Origin: a virus
DNA: 35,474 bases
Strand: one strand, 5' to 3'
Virus record (IMG/VR): IMGVR_UViG_3300022673_000085
Coordinates: 1 to 35,474 of that record
Shown one piece after another: positions 22,066-28,701 of this stretch. Positions within the stretch are counted from its first letter, which is position 1, and each line of letters starts with the position of its first letter. Both the position numbers and the translations under genes were made by a program. The notes under the pieces are model-generated. The model made no database searches and had not been told where the DNA came from. It was given only the letters and a program-made list of their open reading frames with translations.

Positions 22066-22421
22066 GCCGGCACAGGCTCCTCTATCCATTCCATTTCGGC
22101 GACATGGTAGGTCACTTGATGGTGCGTCTTGCCCAGGTATTTGGGCCGCTTCACATAAGCGACGTCTGTACCCTCTGGGACAGCGAACGCGCTGAAGCAC
22201 AGCCGGATCTCATGCTGCGCAGGGTCGACACCCTCACGCGCCAGGGCGAGCCGGTGTTTGCTCCCCGTCTTTTGCAGCACGATCTCCAGGCCGCGCGGTA
22301 GCTTGCGATGAACCCAGCGACAATCACCGTGCCCGACGCCGTTCTCTAGCATTGCGGTCATTTCGTCGGCAATCTGTTGCAATTTCGTCTTGTGGCGCGC
22401 TTTGCGTACGTTTGTGGCCAT
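22062..22421 (-). CDS. Hypothetical early protein, 119 aa
   Basis: ATG 22421 has the ribosome site TTGAGGAGACGCC. The product has a basic N-terminal helix (ARHKTKLQQIADEMTAML) and a beta-rich rest with CRWVHRKLPRGLEIVL and a C-terminal EMEWIEEPVPA. Its stop overlaps the start of the replication initiator, suggesting they work together. No family is recognised. Confidence 0.7.
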   Translation of the reverse strand: MATNVRKARHKTKLQQIADEMTAMLENGVGHGDCRWVHRKLPRGLEIVLQKTGSKHRLALAREGVDPAQHEIRLCFSAFAVPEGTDVAYVKRPKYLGKTHHQVTYHVAEMEWIEEPVPA

Positions 22422-22430
22422 GGCGTCTCC

Positions 22431-22787
22431 TCAAGTAACGGCTCTCAGCTCACGGATCTCGAATACGCCATCTAACTGGGGCTCGTTGTCCATGAGTGTG
22501 CGTGCATAGTATGGAGCGTAGTTGTTGTTGAGCTTGAAGCTGCTGTCGGGATCGTCCGTCGTCATGACAAATTTCCAGCGCAACACTTCGAAGAGCATCT
22601 TCATGCCGATCTTGCGCGAGCCTCGACGTCTCCACGCCAATGACAGATCCCGTAGCGCGTTATAGACGTGCGGGTTGGCCTCATGGAAGGCGAGGAACTG
22701 GGCCTCGATGCTCTGGCCGGGAATTGCACGCCGCGGCTGGACCGTCGGCGCAATCGGTGTATCGAACAGATTGAGTTGGGCGTTCAT
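22431..22787 (-). CDS. Hypothetical early protein, 118 aa (phage family with an NNNYAPYYAR motif)
   Basis: The protein carries a recurrent phage motif set: MKMLFEVLRWKFVM, then FKLNNNYAPYYARTLMD. I have seen this type of small protein in other phages but cannot name a function. ATG 22787 overlaps the preceding stop (ATGA). The N-terminus, MNAQLNLFDTP, is typical of phage DNA-metabolism accessory proteins (inference). Confidence 0.72.
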   Translation of the reverse strand: MNAQLNLFDTPIAPTVQPRRAIPGQSIEAQFLAFHEANPHVYNALRDLSLAWRRRGSRKIGMKMLFEVLRWKFVMTTDDPDSSFKLNNNYAPYYARTLMDNEPQLDGVFEIRELRAVT

Positions 22788-23182
22788 GCATCCTCCTTGA
22801 TGAAATAGCGCATGGGATTCTTGCCCTCCACGCGCACCGCTCCCTCCCGCCGGGCAAAGAGCAAAGACGTATAAACAGTTGTCTTGTGCCGGCCGATGGC
22901 TTCTGCGATTTCGACACGGGTCGCGCCGGGATGCGCCTTCACATACTCGATGGCCAGGGCAGCGGTCTGGTTTTCCCGCAATTTGTACTTATGGAAAACG
23001 AGATTGGGCTCCGAAAATTCCGGCAGCCGGGACGCAGGCGGCCGGCGGCCAACGTCGATGAGCAGCGCGGTCCGATAGCAGTGCCGGGTCGTGTCCCAAA
23101 ATCGTTTGACCTGGGGCACACCGTGCAGCCCATCGTAGTCGCCGGCCACGCTCCGGCCGACCGCATAGCGCATGTTGGTCAT
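22784..23182 (-). CDS. Helix-turn-helix protein, 132 aa
   Basis: The C-terminal half (residues about 75-125) is a winged helix: ALAIEYVKAHPGATRVEIAE, RHKTTVYTSLLFARREGAVR, with the RVEGKNPMRYFI wing. It likely binds DNA, as a regulator or replication factor. The N-terminal half has no recognisable motif. ATG 23182 overlaps the stop of the preceding gene (ATGA), and its own stop overlaps the next start, which indicates coupled translation in the early operon. Confidence 0.78.
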   Translation of the reverse strand: MTNMRYAVGRSVAGDYDGLHGVPQVKRFWDTTRHCYRTALLIDVGRRPPASRLPEFSEPNLVFHKYKLRENQTAALAIEYVKAHPGATRVEIAEAIGRHKTTVYTSLLFARREGAVRVEGKNPMRYFIKEDA

Positions 23183-23403
23183 TGATTGCTCCCTTCCTTT
23201 TCATAGCTACTGAGATCCTCCAAAACATCGTCAATCGTGCTCGTAAGCAGAGTCACGGCTGTAAGCATTTGAAAGAGTTCCGCCTGGCTGGGCCCACGCT
23301 CGACGATGTCGGCGATGAGCTGGCGCTGCTTGCGCGTGGCGGAGCGGCCCCGCGCGATGATCTCGCGATATTTGTAGCCGCCAACCTGCGGTTGGTAGGG
23401 CAT
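23179..23403 (-). CDS. Hypothetical early protein, 74 aa
   Basis: The small protein is basic at its N-terminus (KYREIIARGRSATRKQRQLI) and has an acidic C-terminus (IDDVLEDLSSYEKEGS). The ATG 23403 overlaps the TGA of the membrane protein gene (TGATG) and its own stop overlaps the next start. No family recognised. Confidence 0.65.
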   Translation of the reverse strand: MPYQPQVGGYKYREIIARGRSATRKQRQLIADIVERGPSQAELFQMLTAVTLLTSTIDDVLEDLSSYEKEGSNQ

Positions 23404-23723
23404 CAGGACCCCTCATCATTCACGTCGCGAATGTGCTCGGCCTGGCGACGCCGGGCCAACCAATCCGTATGGGCGTCGATATATTCGGCGATCATAGGAA
23501 TGCCGGCCGCGGCGAAGAGCAGCATCATGATGGCGGCCTGCTCGATGCCGGCAACGACCGCGTAGCCAATCCCGACTACAGCCACGCCAAGCGCTACAAA
23601 CCACGCGGTTTGGCCGTGATTTGCATCCCGCCGGCGCAGATGGCGCACGATGGCGGCATAGCCCCAGCCGAAGAGATCGAGCACTAATGCGATGATGATG
23701 ATTGTCTGTAGATCAACGGTCAT
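23403..23723 (-). CDS. Small multi-helix membrane protein, 106 aa
   Basis: The start at ATG 23723 is chosen because the first membrane helix begins there; an in-frame ATG at 23774 would add 17 mostly basic residues. Three hydrophobic segments are visible (about residues 5-27, 41-60 and 63-80), ended by a charged tail ARRRQAEHIRDVNDEGS. The leader (23724-23795) holds a long palindrome. No family is recognised. It follows the recombinase gene and precedes coupled early genes. Confidence 0.62.
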   Translation of the reverse strand: MTVDLQTIIIIALVLDLFGWGYAAIVRHLRRRDANHGQTAWFVALGVAVVGIGYAVVAGIEQAAIMMLLFAAAGIPMIAEYIDAHTDWLARRRQAEHIRDVNDEGS

Positions 23724-23757
23724 TTTCACGTCGGTTTCTGGTCGTTTGGGCCTTCTA

Positions 23758-23783
23758 GTTGGAATAATAGGCATTATTCCAAC
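23758..23783. promoter_or_regulatory. 26-bp palindrome in the leader of the membrane protein gene
   Basis: GTTGGAATAAT and ATTATTCCAAC are perfect 11-bp arms with an AGGC centre. It lies between the recombinase stop (23796) and the membrane gene start. A single ATTATTCC half recurs at 24884, upstream of the recombinase. It is AT-rich without a T run after it, so an operator or a recombination site is more likely than a terminator. Confidence 0.65.
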
Positions 23784-23795
23784 AGGATTTGCGGC

Positions 23796-24809
23796 CTAGC
23801 TGGACAAAACCTGGTCAACGTCAGGCCACCCGGAATCGATGGGTTTATGTCGCTTGGAAAGATAAACTTGGGTCGTGCCGATGTGGCTGTGGCCTAGGAA
23901 TTCGGAGATCTCCAGCACATCCTGCCCCTTGCCGTCGCGGTAGCGCAGTGCGGCCGCCGTGTGGCGCAACGTGTGCACCGTGACGTCCGCCGGATCCACG
24001 CCGGCATGCACAAATCGCCGTCGGATGATCTGCAAGATGTTGGTCGACGTCATGGGCCGGTTGGCCGGCAAGTCCGCGCGCACGGTGGGCAAGTTGCGGC
24101 CCCGGTCCGGATAGATGGGCCGGAAGACGTAATGGCCGTCACGCCCAGGCCATTCCATGACCTGCGTGAAATGGCAGATGGCGTGGTAGGCCGGTGGGGG
24201 CAGCTCGTCCGTGCGCGCCTTGCCCCCTTTGCCTCGCCACGTGTAATAGTAGCGATGCCGCTCTTCGTCCACCTCGATGTCGGCCCAACGCAGCATCGCG
24301 ATCTCCTGGTTGCGCCGGCCCGTGTAGAGGTAGGTGGTGATCAGCGCATAGTCTCGGGCCCCAGCGCGCGACTCGACATTGATGCGTCGCAGCGCACGCT
24401 TCACCACCGCCACGTTCAACGGCCGGCTGTTCTGGAAGTCCTGGCGTCCGGGCCGGTCGACCGGCGAAAACGGATTGTTCCTGGGTCGCCCATTGGCGTC
24501 GTTGTAGAGACTCTCTTCGCCGGCGCCGTTGACAAACGTATACTGCTGGATGACGAACGTATAGAACGAGCTCAAAGCCGCCAGCTTGCGGCGAATCGTG
24601 GTGTTGGCCAGGCCCTGGGCGCGTAGGTGCGCCGCCCACGACTGGGCATCTGCACTGGCCACCAGCCACGGCTCCTTGGCCACGAAGGCAAAGAACTGTT
24701 CATAGTCGCGGCGATAGGCAGTGGCAGTATGGAGGCTGCCGCTGCGCCGCGTCTTGGATTGCAGCCAAGCCTCGGTGGCATTGGCCCAGGCGCTCGAGTT
24801 GTCCGTCAT
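23796..24809 (-). CDS. Tyrosine recombinase 1, 337 aa
   Basis: This site-specific recombinase has a SAM-like N-terminal domain (residues 1-90) and a complete catalytic core: Arg165 (TGRRN), Lys197 (GKGGKAR), His279 and Arg282 (HTLRH), His307 (GHSHI) and nucleophile Tyr316 (TQVYL). Length fits an integrase or XerD-like enzyme. ATG 24809 is preferred over the upstream GTG 24860. It heads the leftward early operon. Upstream, at 25031-25110, lies a T-arm-like tRNA fragment that could be its attachment site. The window has a second, unrelated recombinase at 28702. A role as integrase or as multimer resolvase cannot be separated from sequence alone. Confidence 0.92.
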   Translation of the reverse strand: MTDNSSAWANATEAWLQSKTRRSGSLHTATAYRRDYEQFFAFVAKEPWLVASADAQSWAAHLRAQGLANTTIRRKLAALSSFYTFVIQQYTFVNGAGEESLYNDANGRPRNNPFSPVDRPGRQDFQNSRPLNVAVVKRALRRINVESRAGARDYALITTYLYTGRRNQEIAMLRWADIEVDEERHRYYYTWRGKGGKARTDELPPPAYHAICHFTQVMEWPGRDGHYVFRPIYPDRGRNLPTVRADLPANRPMTSTNILQIIRRRFVHAGVDPADVTVHTLRHTAAALRYRDGKGQDVLEISEFLGHSHIGTTQVYLSKRHKPIDSGWPDVDQVLSS

Positions 24810-25030
24810 CGCTTCTTTTTCGTGAAGTCCGATTGTGAATGCCGGGGCTAGGATGATCACCCGGCTGCGGGAACTCTTTCCATATTATTCCCTTTGGGCA
24901 GTGAGAGGATGCCAGCCTGGACGGTCTACTGGATTATTTTCCGATGGGCGCCGGTCAATGCCGTGCGCTGGTCGTGCTCGTCTTTATCCGTCCCTTTAGC
25001 CATCGTGAGCACACCCCATGGCAAAGATCT

Positions 25031-25110
25031 GTGCAGCAGCCGGGATTCGAACCCGGTTTGAGCGTGCCTGACTCGAATCCGATGGTTTCAGAATGCTCGT
25101 CACGCATCCA
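25031..25110 (-). other. tRNA-like 3' end (T-arm plus acceptor), candidate attP of recombinase 1
   Basis: On the minus strand CCGGG TTCGAAT CCCGG forms a canonical T-arm, followed by CTGCTGC and A as an acceptor strand. The region before it, with GAG...CTC pairing like a variable arm, resembles a tRNA, but no normal D-arm, anticodon arm or matching 5' acceptor (GCAGCAG) is found. It is probably a partial tRNA copy used as an attachment site, or a decayed tRNA. Confidence 0.5.
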
Positions 25111-25300
25111 CCTGCATCCTCGGCTATGGTCGGTCTTTTTATGACTTTGATTCCCATCGGTCGTGCTCTTCAAGTTCTGTCTGCGTGTTCCCATCACGCC
25201 GCTGCTGCTGGATGTCTTAATGCTCTCTATCACGCTTGAATTGGCATTGGGCGGTCGCAGCGTGTTGTCAGTCATGTTGGCCACGATGAACGCTGCGGCC

Positions 25301-25372
25301 GCCCGGCGAGTGATCAAGGGGACCGGCTGCTGGCACAGTTCAAAGAACTGCGCCCTTGATCACTCGCCGGGC
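25301..25372. repeat. 20-bp perfect inverted repeat enclosing a smaller hairpin
   Basis: GCCCGGCGAGTGATCAAGGG (25301-25320) is repeated exactly inverted at 25353-25372. Inside, CAGTTC AAA GAACTG (25336-25350) makes a second hairpin. The whole folds as a long stem with a branched top. It lies in the non-coding control region. It might be a structured leader RNA, a replication or recombination site, or a protein-binding site. Confidence 0.85.
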
Positions 25373-25482
25373 AATGCCCATCTATACCGCTCCGGCCTGG
25401 CCGCCTGCGCCGGGAGTCAGGACGGCTTTCCCCGTGTCCAACCACAGCACATCATTCACTCAGAAACCTAACGAGGAAGGAG

Positions 25483-25520
25483 GACCCCGCCCGGTCTGTT
25501 ACGGGAGGCCGGAGCGGGTC
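25483..25520 (-). terminator. Imperfect GC-rich hairpin after the RHH gene
   Basis: GACCCGCTCCGG and CCGGGCGGGGTC pair with two mismatches and one G-T wobble around a 14-base loop, immediately after the RHH stop. The following CCTCCTTCCTCG is T-poor, so the termination strength is uncertain. Confidence 0.5.
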
Positions 25521-25723
25521 TAACGCACGGCGCTCCCATTTGGGTTTGCCGCTGCTGGTGATGGCTCTGGGATGATCTCGAGACGGTCCGCTTCTTCATG
25601 GATGAGGCGACGCAGCGTTGCGGACATGCTGGCGCGGCCATGGCGTTCAGCAATGGCGCGCAGCAGGTCCTTGTCAGTAGTGTTGCACTCGAAGCGGATG
25701 CTATCGTTCTGGGTATCAGACAT
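25520..25723 (-). CDS. Ribbon-helix-helix DNA-binding protein (Cro-like position), 67 aa
   Basis: ATG 25723 has the site AAGAGGATAAAA. Residues 7-52 fit a ribbon-helix-helix fold: an N-terminal strand (SIRFECNTT) followed by two helices (DKDLLRAIAERHGRA and SMSATLRRLIHEEADRL), as in Arc/MetJ-like repressors. The rest is an Ala/Pro-rich tail. It is transcribed divergently from the Xre-type repressor across a 110-bp control region, so it may play the part of Cro. Confidence 0.82.
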   Translation of the reverse strand: MSDTQNDSIRFECNTTDKDLLRAIAERHGRASMSATLRRLIHEEADRLEIIPEPSPAAANPNGSAVR

Positions 25724-25851
25724 TTTTATCCTCTTGATGTTAGATAAAATCTATCGATATCAAGAATAATACGCCTAAATCTAACACTTGTCAAGCAGTT
25801 TATCAAATTCGTGTAAGATAACAGCTAACATTCGTGCTAAAATCTGTATCT
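25724..25851. promoter_or_regulatory. Divergent lysogeny control region with operator-like repeats
   Basis: This AT-rich stretch lies between the RHH gene and the Xre-type repressor. TGTTAGAT (25738-25745) and ATCTAACA (25780-25787) form an 8-bp inverted pair; CTAACA recurs at 25825-25830, and GCTAA occurs twice at 12-base spacing (25824 and 25836). A TTGTCA (25789) and TAAGAT (25814) pair, 19 bases apart, is a possible plus-strand repressor promoter. Confidence 0.75.
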
Positions 25852-26304
25852 ATGGGAAGCATGGGGCCACGCTTGAAGAATTTGCGTTTGCGGCGCAAGC
25901 TATCAGGTAGGGCATTGGCTACCTACCTTGGAATAAGCAACGCCCATGTCTCTGACATAGAAAACGGCAAGTCAAAGCCCAGTCTTGAGTTACTTGTACA
26001 GATTGCCGAGTATTTCGATTGTTCAGCGGATTACTTGCTGGGCCTGACGGATGACCCGGCGCCGGCAGGTGAGGCGAGTGCGATACAGGGGTTGTTCAAT
26101 CGGTTGAGCGCCGGCCGGCAACAGGACCTGCTCAACATGGCCGAAAACTGGCTGGCCGACGAATCCGCAGAATACCGGCTGGAGTGGATCACCAACATGG
26201 TCCACCAGCTCGGCGACATACCAGAAGTCACCCAACACGCCCGTTCTCTCATCGATGCCTTACAAGATCAAGCGGAAGAGGAAGCTGGGGAGGGTGAGGC
26301 TTAG
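25852..26304 (+). CDS. Xre-type phage repressor, 150 aa
   Basis: Residues 8-64 are a classic Xre/Cro-type helix-turn-helix: LKNLRLRRKLSGRALATYLG, then ISNAHVSDIENGKSKPS and LLVQIAEYFDCSADYLLGL. The rest is helical and acidic. No S24-type peptidase domain is present, so it would not be cleaved like lambda CI, and induction must work another way. The ORF could begin at GTG 25834, but ATG 25852 or ATG 25861 fit better with the domain start. It is divergent to the RHH gene and is probably the lysogeny repressor. Confidence 0.85.
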   Translation: MGSMGPRLKNLRLRRKLSGRALATYLGISNAHVSDIENGKSKPSLELLVQIAEYFDCSADYLLGLTDDPAPAGEASAIQGLFNRLSAGRQQDLLNMAENWLADESAEYRLEWITNMVHQLGDIPEVTQHARSLIDALQDQAEEEAGEGEA

Positions 26305-26310
26305 TCCCCT

Positions 26311-26949
26311 ATGGCCGGCCAACGAAAAGAGGTCCCCAAGCAGGTTCGCGAGCAAATAGAGCGAGAGTATAAGAAGGTATGTGCGCTTTGTGGAGACACC
26401 TATCCGGATCTTCATCACATTGACGAAGACCCGTCGAATAATGATCCGCTTAACCTGATTCCTCTGTGCGGCAACTGCCATCGACAACAGCACATCCCGG
26501 CCAGGCAGATCGACCCTAACATATTGGCAATTTTTCGCCGATACAAACATGGCTGGCTGTTGGCGCCAAACTTCGTTCCGCTACATCGCCGAATGCAGTT
26601 TCTTAAAAAGGTCGAAGAGTATGACGATGTTGAGGAGTTGCAATCAGATGTTGATGAGCTGATCCGTTTCGTGAGAATTTTGGATAAGGGCGAATATTAT
26701 GCCGATAAGATCTCAGGAATTGCATACTCGGATCATCCAAAACACATAGTCTATGTTCTTACTGAGACCGCAGAGGAACGGGCGAGAAGACTGATAAGGC
26801 GAGAGCAGCAGCATGCTGCCTATAGGGCGAATCTAGAGGAGCGTCGAGACGAGATCATCAATTTAGTTGTTGAGCTTACCCATTTTCAGAATTGGGAAGA
26901 TCGCACGGATTATTTTCGATCAGATGCTGGTAGTCGTCGGGGACCTTAA
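26311..26949 (+). CDS. HNH nuclease-like protein, 212 aa
   Basis: The N-terminal 60 residues carry a clean HNH set: C-A-L-C (Cys24, Cys27), LHHIDEDPSNND (His35/His36), LNLIPLCGNCHRQQH (Asn48, Cys53, Cys56, His57). The remaining 150 residues are helical and charged. It starts six bases after the repressor stop, so both are probably co-transcribed in the prophage, suggesting a lysogenic role such as defence. Its last 74 bases overlap the convergent gene at 26876. Confidence 0.88.
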   Translation: MAGQRKEVPKQVREQIEREYKKVCALCGDTYPDLHHIDEDPSNNDPLNLIPLCGNCHRQQHIPARQIDPNILAIFRRYKHGWLLAPNFVPLHRRMQFLKKVEEYDDVEELQSDVDELIRFVRILDKGEYYADKISGIAYSDHPKHIVYVLTETAEERARRLIRREQQHAAYRANLEERRDEIINLVVELTHFQNWEDRTDYFRSDAGSRRGP

Positions 26950-27187
26950 CGGCAACATCTAACCCATCTGCGTATCTTGTGCGCGGAACTGGAAAGCCTG
27001 CCTTGCCCATGTTCAAGTATAGTTCAGAGCGTGCCACTATGTCTCCATAGACGGACCACAGGGCATTGTCTTCACGCCATCGATTATTGTGATCGCGAAG
27101 AGCCATCACGCGCAGGATTCGAAGTTCGTCCCGAATATCTGTGAGGATTCCAAGCAGTTGCTTTTGGATGTCTGGTTCAATGTCCAT
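26876..27187 (-). CDS. Hypothetical protein convergent with the HNH gene, 103 aa
   Basis: ATG 27187 is preceded by a possible extended -10 (TGCTACAAT) only nine bases upstream, so the message may be almost leaderless. The product has an N-terminal helix (PDIQKQLLGILTDIRDELRI) and a mixed rest. The 3' end overlaps the HNH gene on the other strand by 74 bases. No family is recognised. The codon pattern is protein-like, and a helix-rich start is unlikely by chance, but the gene is not certain. Confidence 0.5.
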   Translation of the reverse strand: MDIEPDIQKQLLGILTDIRDELRILRVMALRDHNNRWREDNALWSVYGDIVARSELYLNMGKAGFPVPRTRYADGLDVAVKVPDDYQHLIENNPCDLPNSENG

Positions 27188-27213
27188 GCTCTAATTGTAG
27201 CACAGTACCATTC

Positions 27214-27396
27214 TCAGTAGATTTGCATGATGGCATAGGCCGTCGTGATGAGCAGCAACGCATAGCCGGCGCGTTGAAGCCAGCGTCTCATTTTCTGGAG
27301 AAAAAGTCGCTGTTGTTTGGGTGGAAGGCGTTGAAAGTCGGCGATGATATCGTGTTTGTAGGTACGCTTGGGCCGAGATTTCTTACGGCGATTCAT
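27214..27396 (-). CDS. Small basic membrane protein, 60 aa
   Basis: The N-terminus is very basic (MNRRKKSRPKRTYKH), followed by a helix (DFQRLPPKQQRLFLQKMRRW) and a C-terminal membrane helix (ALLLITTAYAIMQIY). The in-frame ATG at 27447 is less likely because it adds a stretch unlike the rest. No ribosome site stands out. Such tail-anchored small proteins occur in lysogenic regions, but the function is unknown. Confidence 0.5.
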   Translation of the reverse strand: MNRRKKSRPKRTYKHDIIADFQRLPPKQQRLFLQKMRRWLQRAGYALLLITTAYAIMQIY

Positions 27397-27530
27397 TGTG
27401 AAAAACAGTATAGAACAGTTGTTCTGATAGATCAAGTGACTTTTCAAATGGGCGCTTGACCGAAATTGATTCAGGAGCGCATCGCAGCCGATGTGGAGGA
27501 TCCCCGCTCCAGCAAGAAAGGATGTGAGCG

Positions 27531-28409
27531 ATGCGTCTCCTTGGCCGAATTCTGTTGTGGCTGTTCTTCTGGCCCATCATGGTGCCGATTGCGTTGTGGC
27601 GTCGCGGATGGATAGCCAAGATCGGCGCCCTTGTCTGGGCAGTGGTCGGCGGCCTGGTTGTCCTATCCTTCATCGCCAGCGCTCCGGAGCCAGCGCCAGA
27701 CAGCGAACAGGCCGCCCGTGCCGTCGAACCGGTTCCAATCACAATCGCGCCAACAGATACACTGCTTCCAACAGATACCGCCACCGTGGAACCAACGGTC
27801 GCACCGGCTACGGAAACGCCCTTGCCGGCAGTGATCCCAACTGAAACCGAAGCACCGCTAACGACGACGCCTGTGCCAACGGCAGCCGCGCCCAACACAG
27901 CGACGCCTATCCCGGCCGGTAACCAAGCCAACCAGAACGCCAACCTGCGCGCCGGGCCAAGCACCGATTTTGATCTGATTGGCAGTGTGGCTGCCGGCGA
28001 CACGCTCGATATAGTTGGCCAGAACGCGACCGGCGAGTGGTTTCAGTTGGCCTCGGGCGCATGGATCGCAGGCTTCTTGATCGACGGGGATCTCGGTGGG
28101 TTGCCGGTCGTTGCAGCGCCGGAACTGCCGGAACGGTCGATCGTCGTGCCGGTGGAGCTTGGTGTTGCAGAGGATAGCGCCGGCGAACCCAACCCGCAAG
28201 CATTTGAATGCGAGGATGGTTGTGCCGTATCCCCAGACCCATCCTGTTCGATCAAGGGGAACGTGAACAGCCGTGGAGACCGGATCTATCACATGGAAGG
28301 CTGGCGCGACTACAATCGCACCGACGTCAAGCCAGAAGAAGGAGATCGTTGGTTCTGCACCGAACAGGAAGCCGAAGACGCCGGATTCCGCAGGCCGCTG
28401 AGGACTTGA
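27531..28409 (+). CDS. Membrane-anchored SH3b/sunset-domain protein, lysogenic conversion candidate, 292 aa
   Basis: Residues 1-22 and 29-50 are two hydrophobic helices. Residues 55-132 form a Pro/Thr-rich extracellular-type linker. Residues 134-185 match a bacterial SH3b domain (NANLRAGPSTDFDLIGSV, GDTLDIVGQ, EWFQLASGAWIAGFL). Residues 226-290 contain paired cysteines (CEDGC, CSIKGN) and a sunset-type domain, with CSIKGN, GDRIYHMEGW and GDRWFCTEQEAEDAG as hallmarks. It is the only such secreted-type gene here and lies in the lysogenic region. ATG 27531 has AAGGA about ten bases upstream. It probably modifies the host surface in lysogens. Confidence 0.82.
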   Translation: MRLLGRILLWLFFWPIMVPIALWRRGWIAKIGALVWAVVGGLVVLSFIASAPEPAPDSEQAARAVEPVPITIAPTDTLLPTDTATVEPTVAPATETPLPAVIPTETEAPLTTTPVPTAAAPNTATPIPAGNQANQNANLRAGPSTDFDLIGSVAAGDTLDIVGQNATGEWFQLASGAWIAGFLIDGDLGGLPVVAAPELPERSIVVPVELGVAEDSAGEPNPQAFECEDGCAVSPDPSCSIKGNVNSRGDRIYHMEGWRDYNRTDVKPEEGDRWFCTEQEAEDAGFRRPLRT

Positions 28410-28490
28410 GCGCATCTACGGCCGTCCCGAAGGCATGCCGCACGGATTGTCATAAACGCAAGCCATGAGGTATCTGATAGCGATTATGTG

Positions 28491-28540
<50 letters not shown>

Positions 28541-28560
28541 CACAATTTATCGCTGTCAAG

Positions 28561-28596
28561 ACGCACCTCTGGGAACAGGGTGCGTTTCGTGCTTTT
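28561..28596 (+). terminator. Rho-independent terminator downstream of attP
   Basis: ACGCACC (28561-28567) pairs with GGTGCGT (28579-28585), followed by TTCGTGCTTTTT. It would end transcription of the tRNA-Val gene after integration and insulate recombinase 2. Confidence 0.75.
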
Positions 28597-28701
28597 TGGG
28601 GCCAAAATGGTTATTCAAACAGGATAGATTCGCCCATTTGTGCGGGCTGCAAACCGCACGGATAGGTATCGCCGGAAACCTCATGGATAGGATGACGGAT
28701 T

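Larger units (their letters stand above)
24810..25519. other. 710-bp non-coding control region
   Basis: This is the longest gap in the genome. It contains the tRNA-like T-arm at 25031-25110, a 20-bp perfect inverted repeat around a smaller hairpin (25301-25372), and the terminator of the RHH gene (25483-25520). Small frames inside (for example 24955-25317 minus and 25163-25471 plus) give no protein-like sequences. The early-operon promoter must lie here, but I could not pick one clear -35/-10 pair. Confidence 0.6.

Noticed and set aside
25031-25110. A complete phage-encoded tRNA
   Set aside because: Only the T-arm and 3' acceptor strand are convincing; no 5' acceptor, D-arm or anticodon arm with T33 can be paired.
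24955-25317. A 120-codon minus-strand frame in the control region
   Set aside because: It overlaps the tRNA-like segment and half of the inverted repeat and its product is low-complexity without a ribosome site.
27383-28003. A 206-codon minus-strand frame
   Set aside because: It is antisense to the SH3b gene; its Val/Gly/Ser runs mirror the Pro/Thr-rich linker on the other strand.
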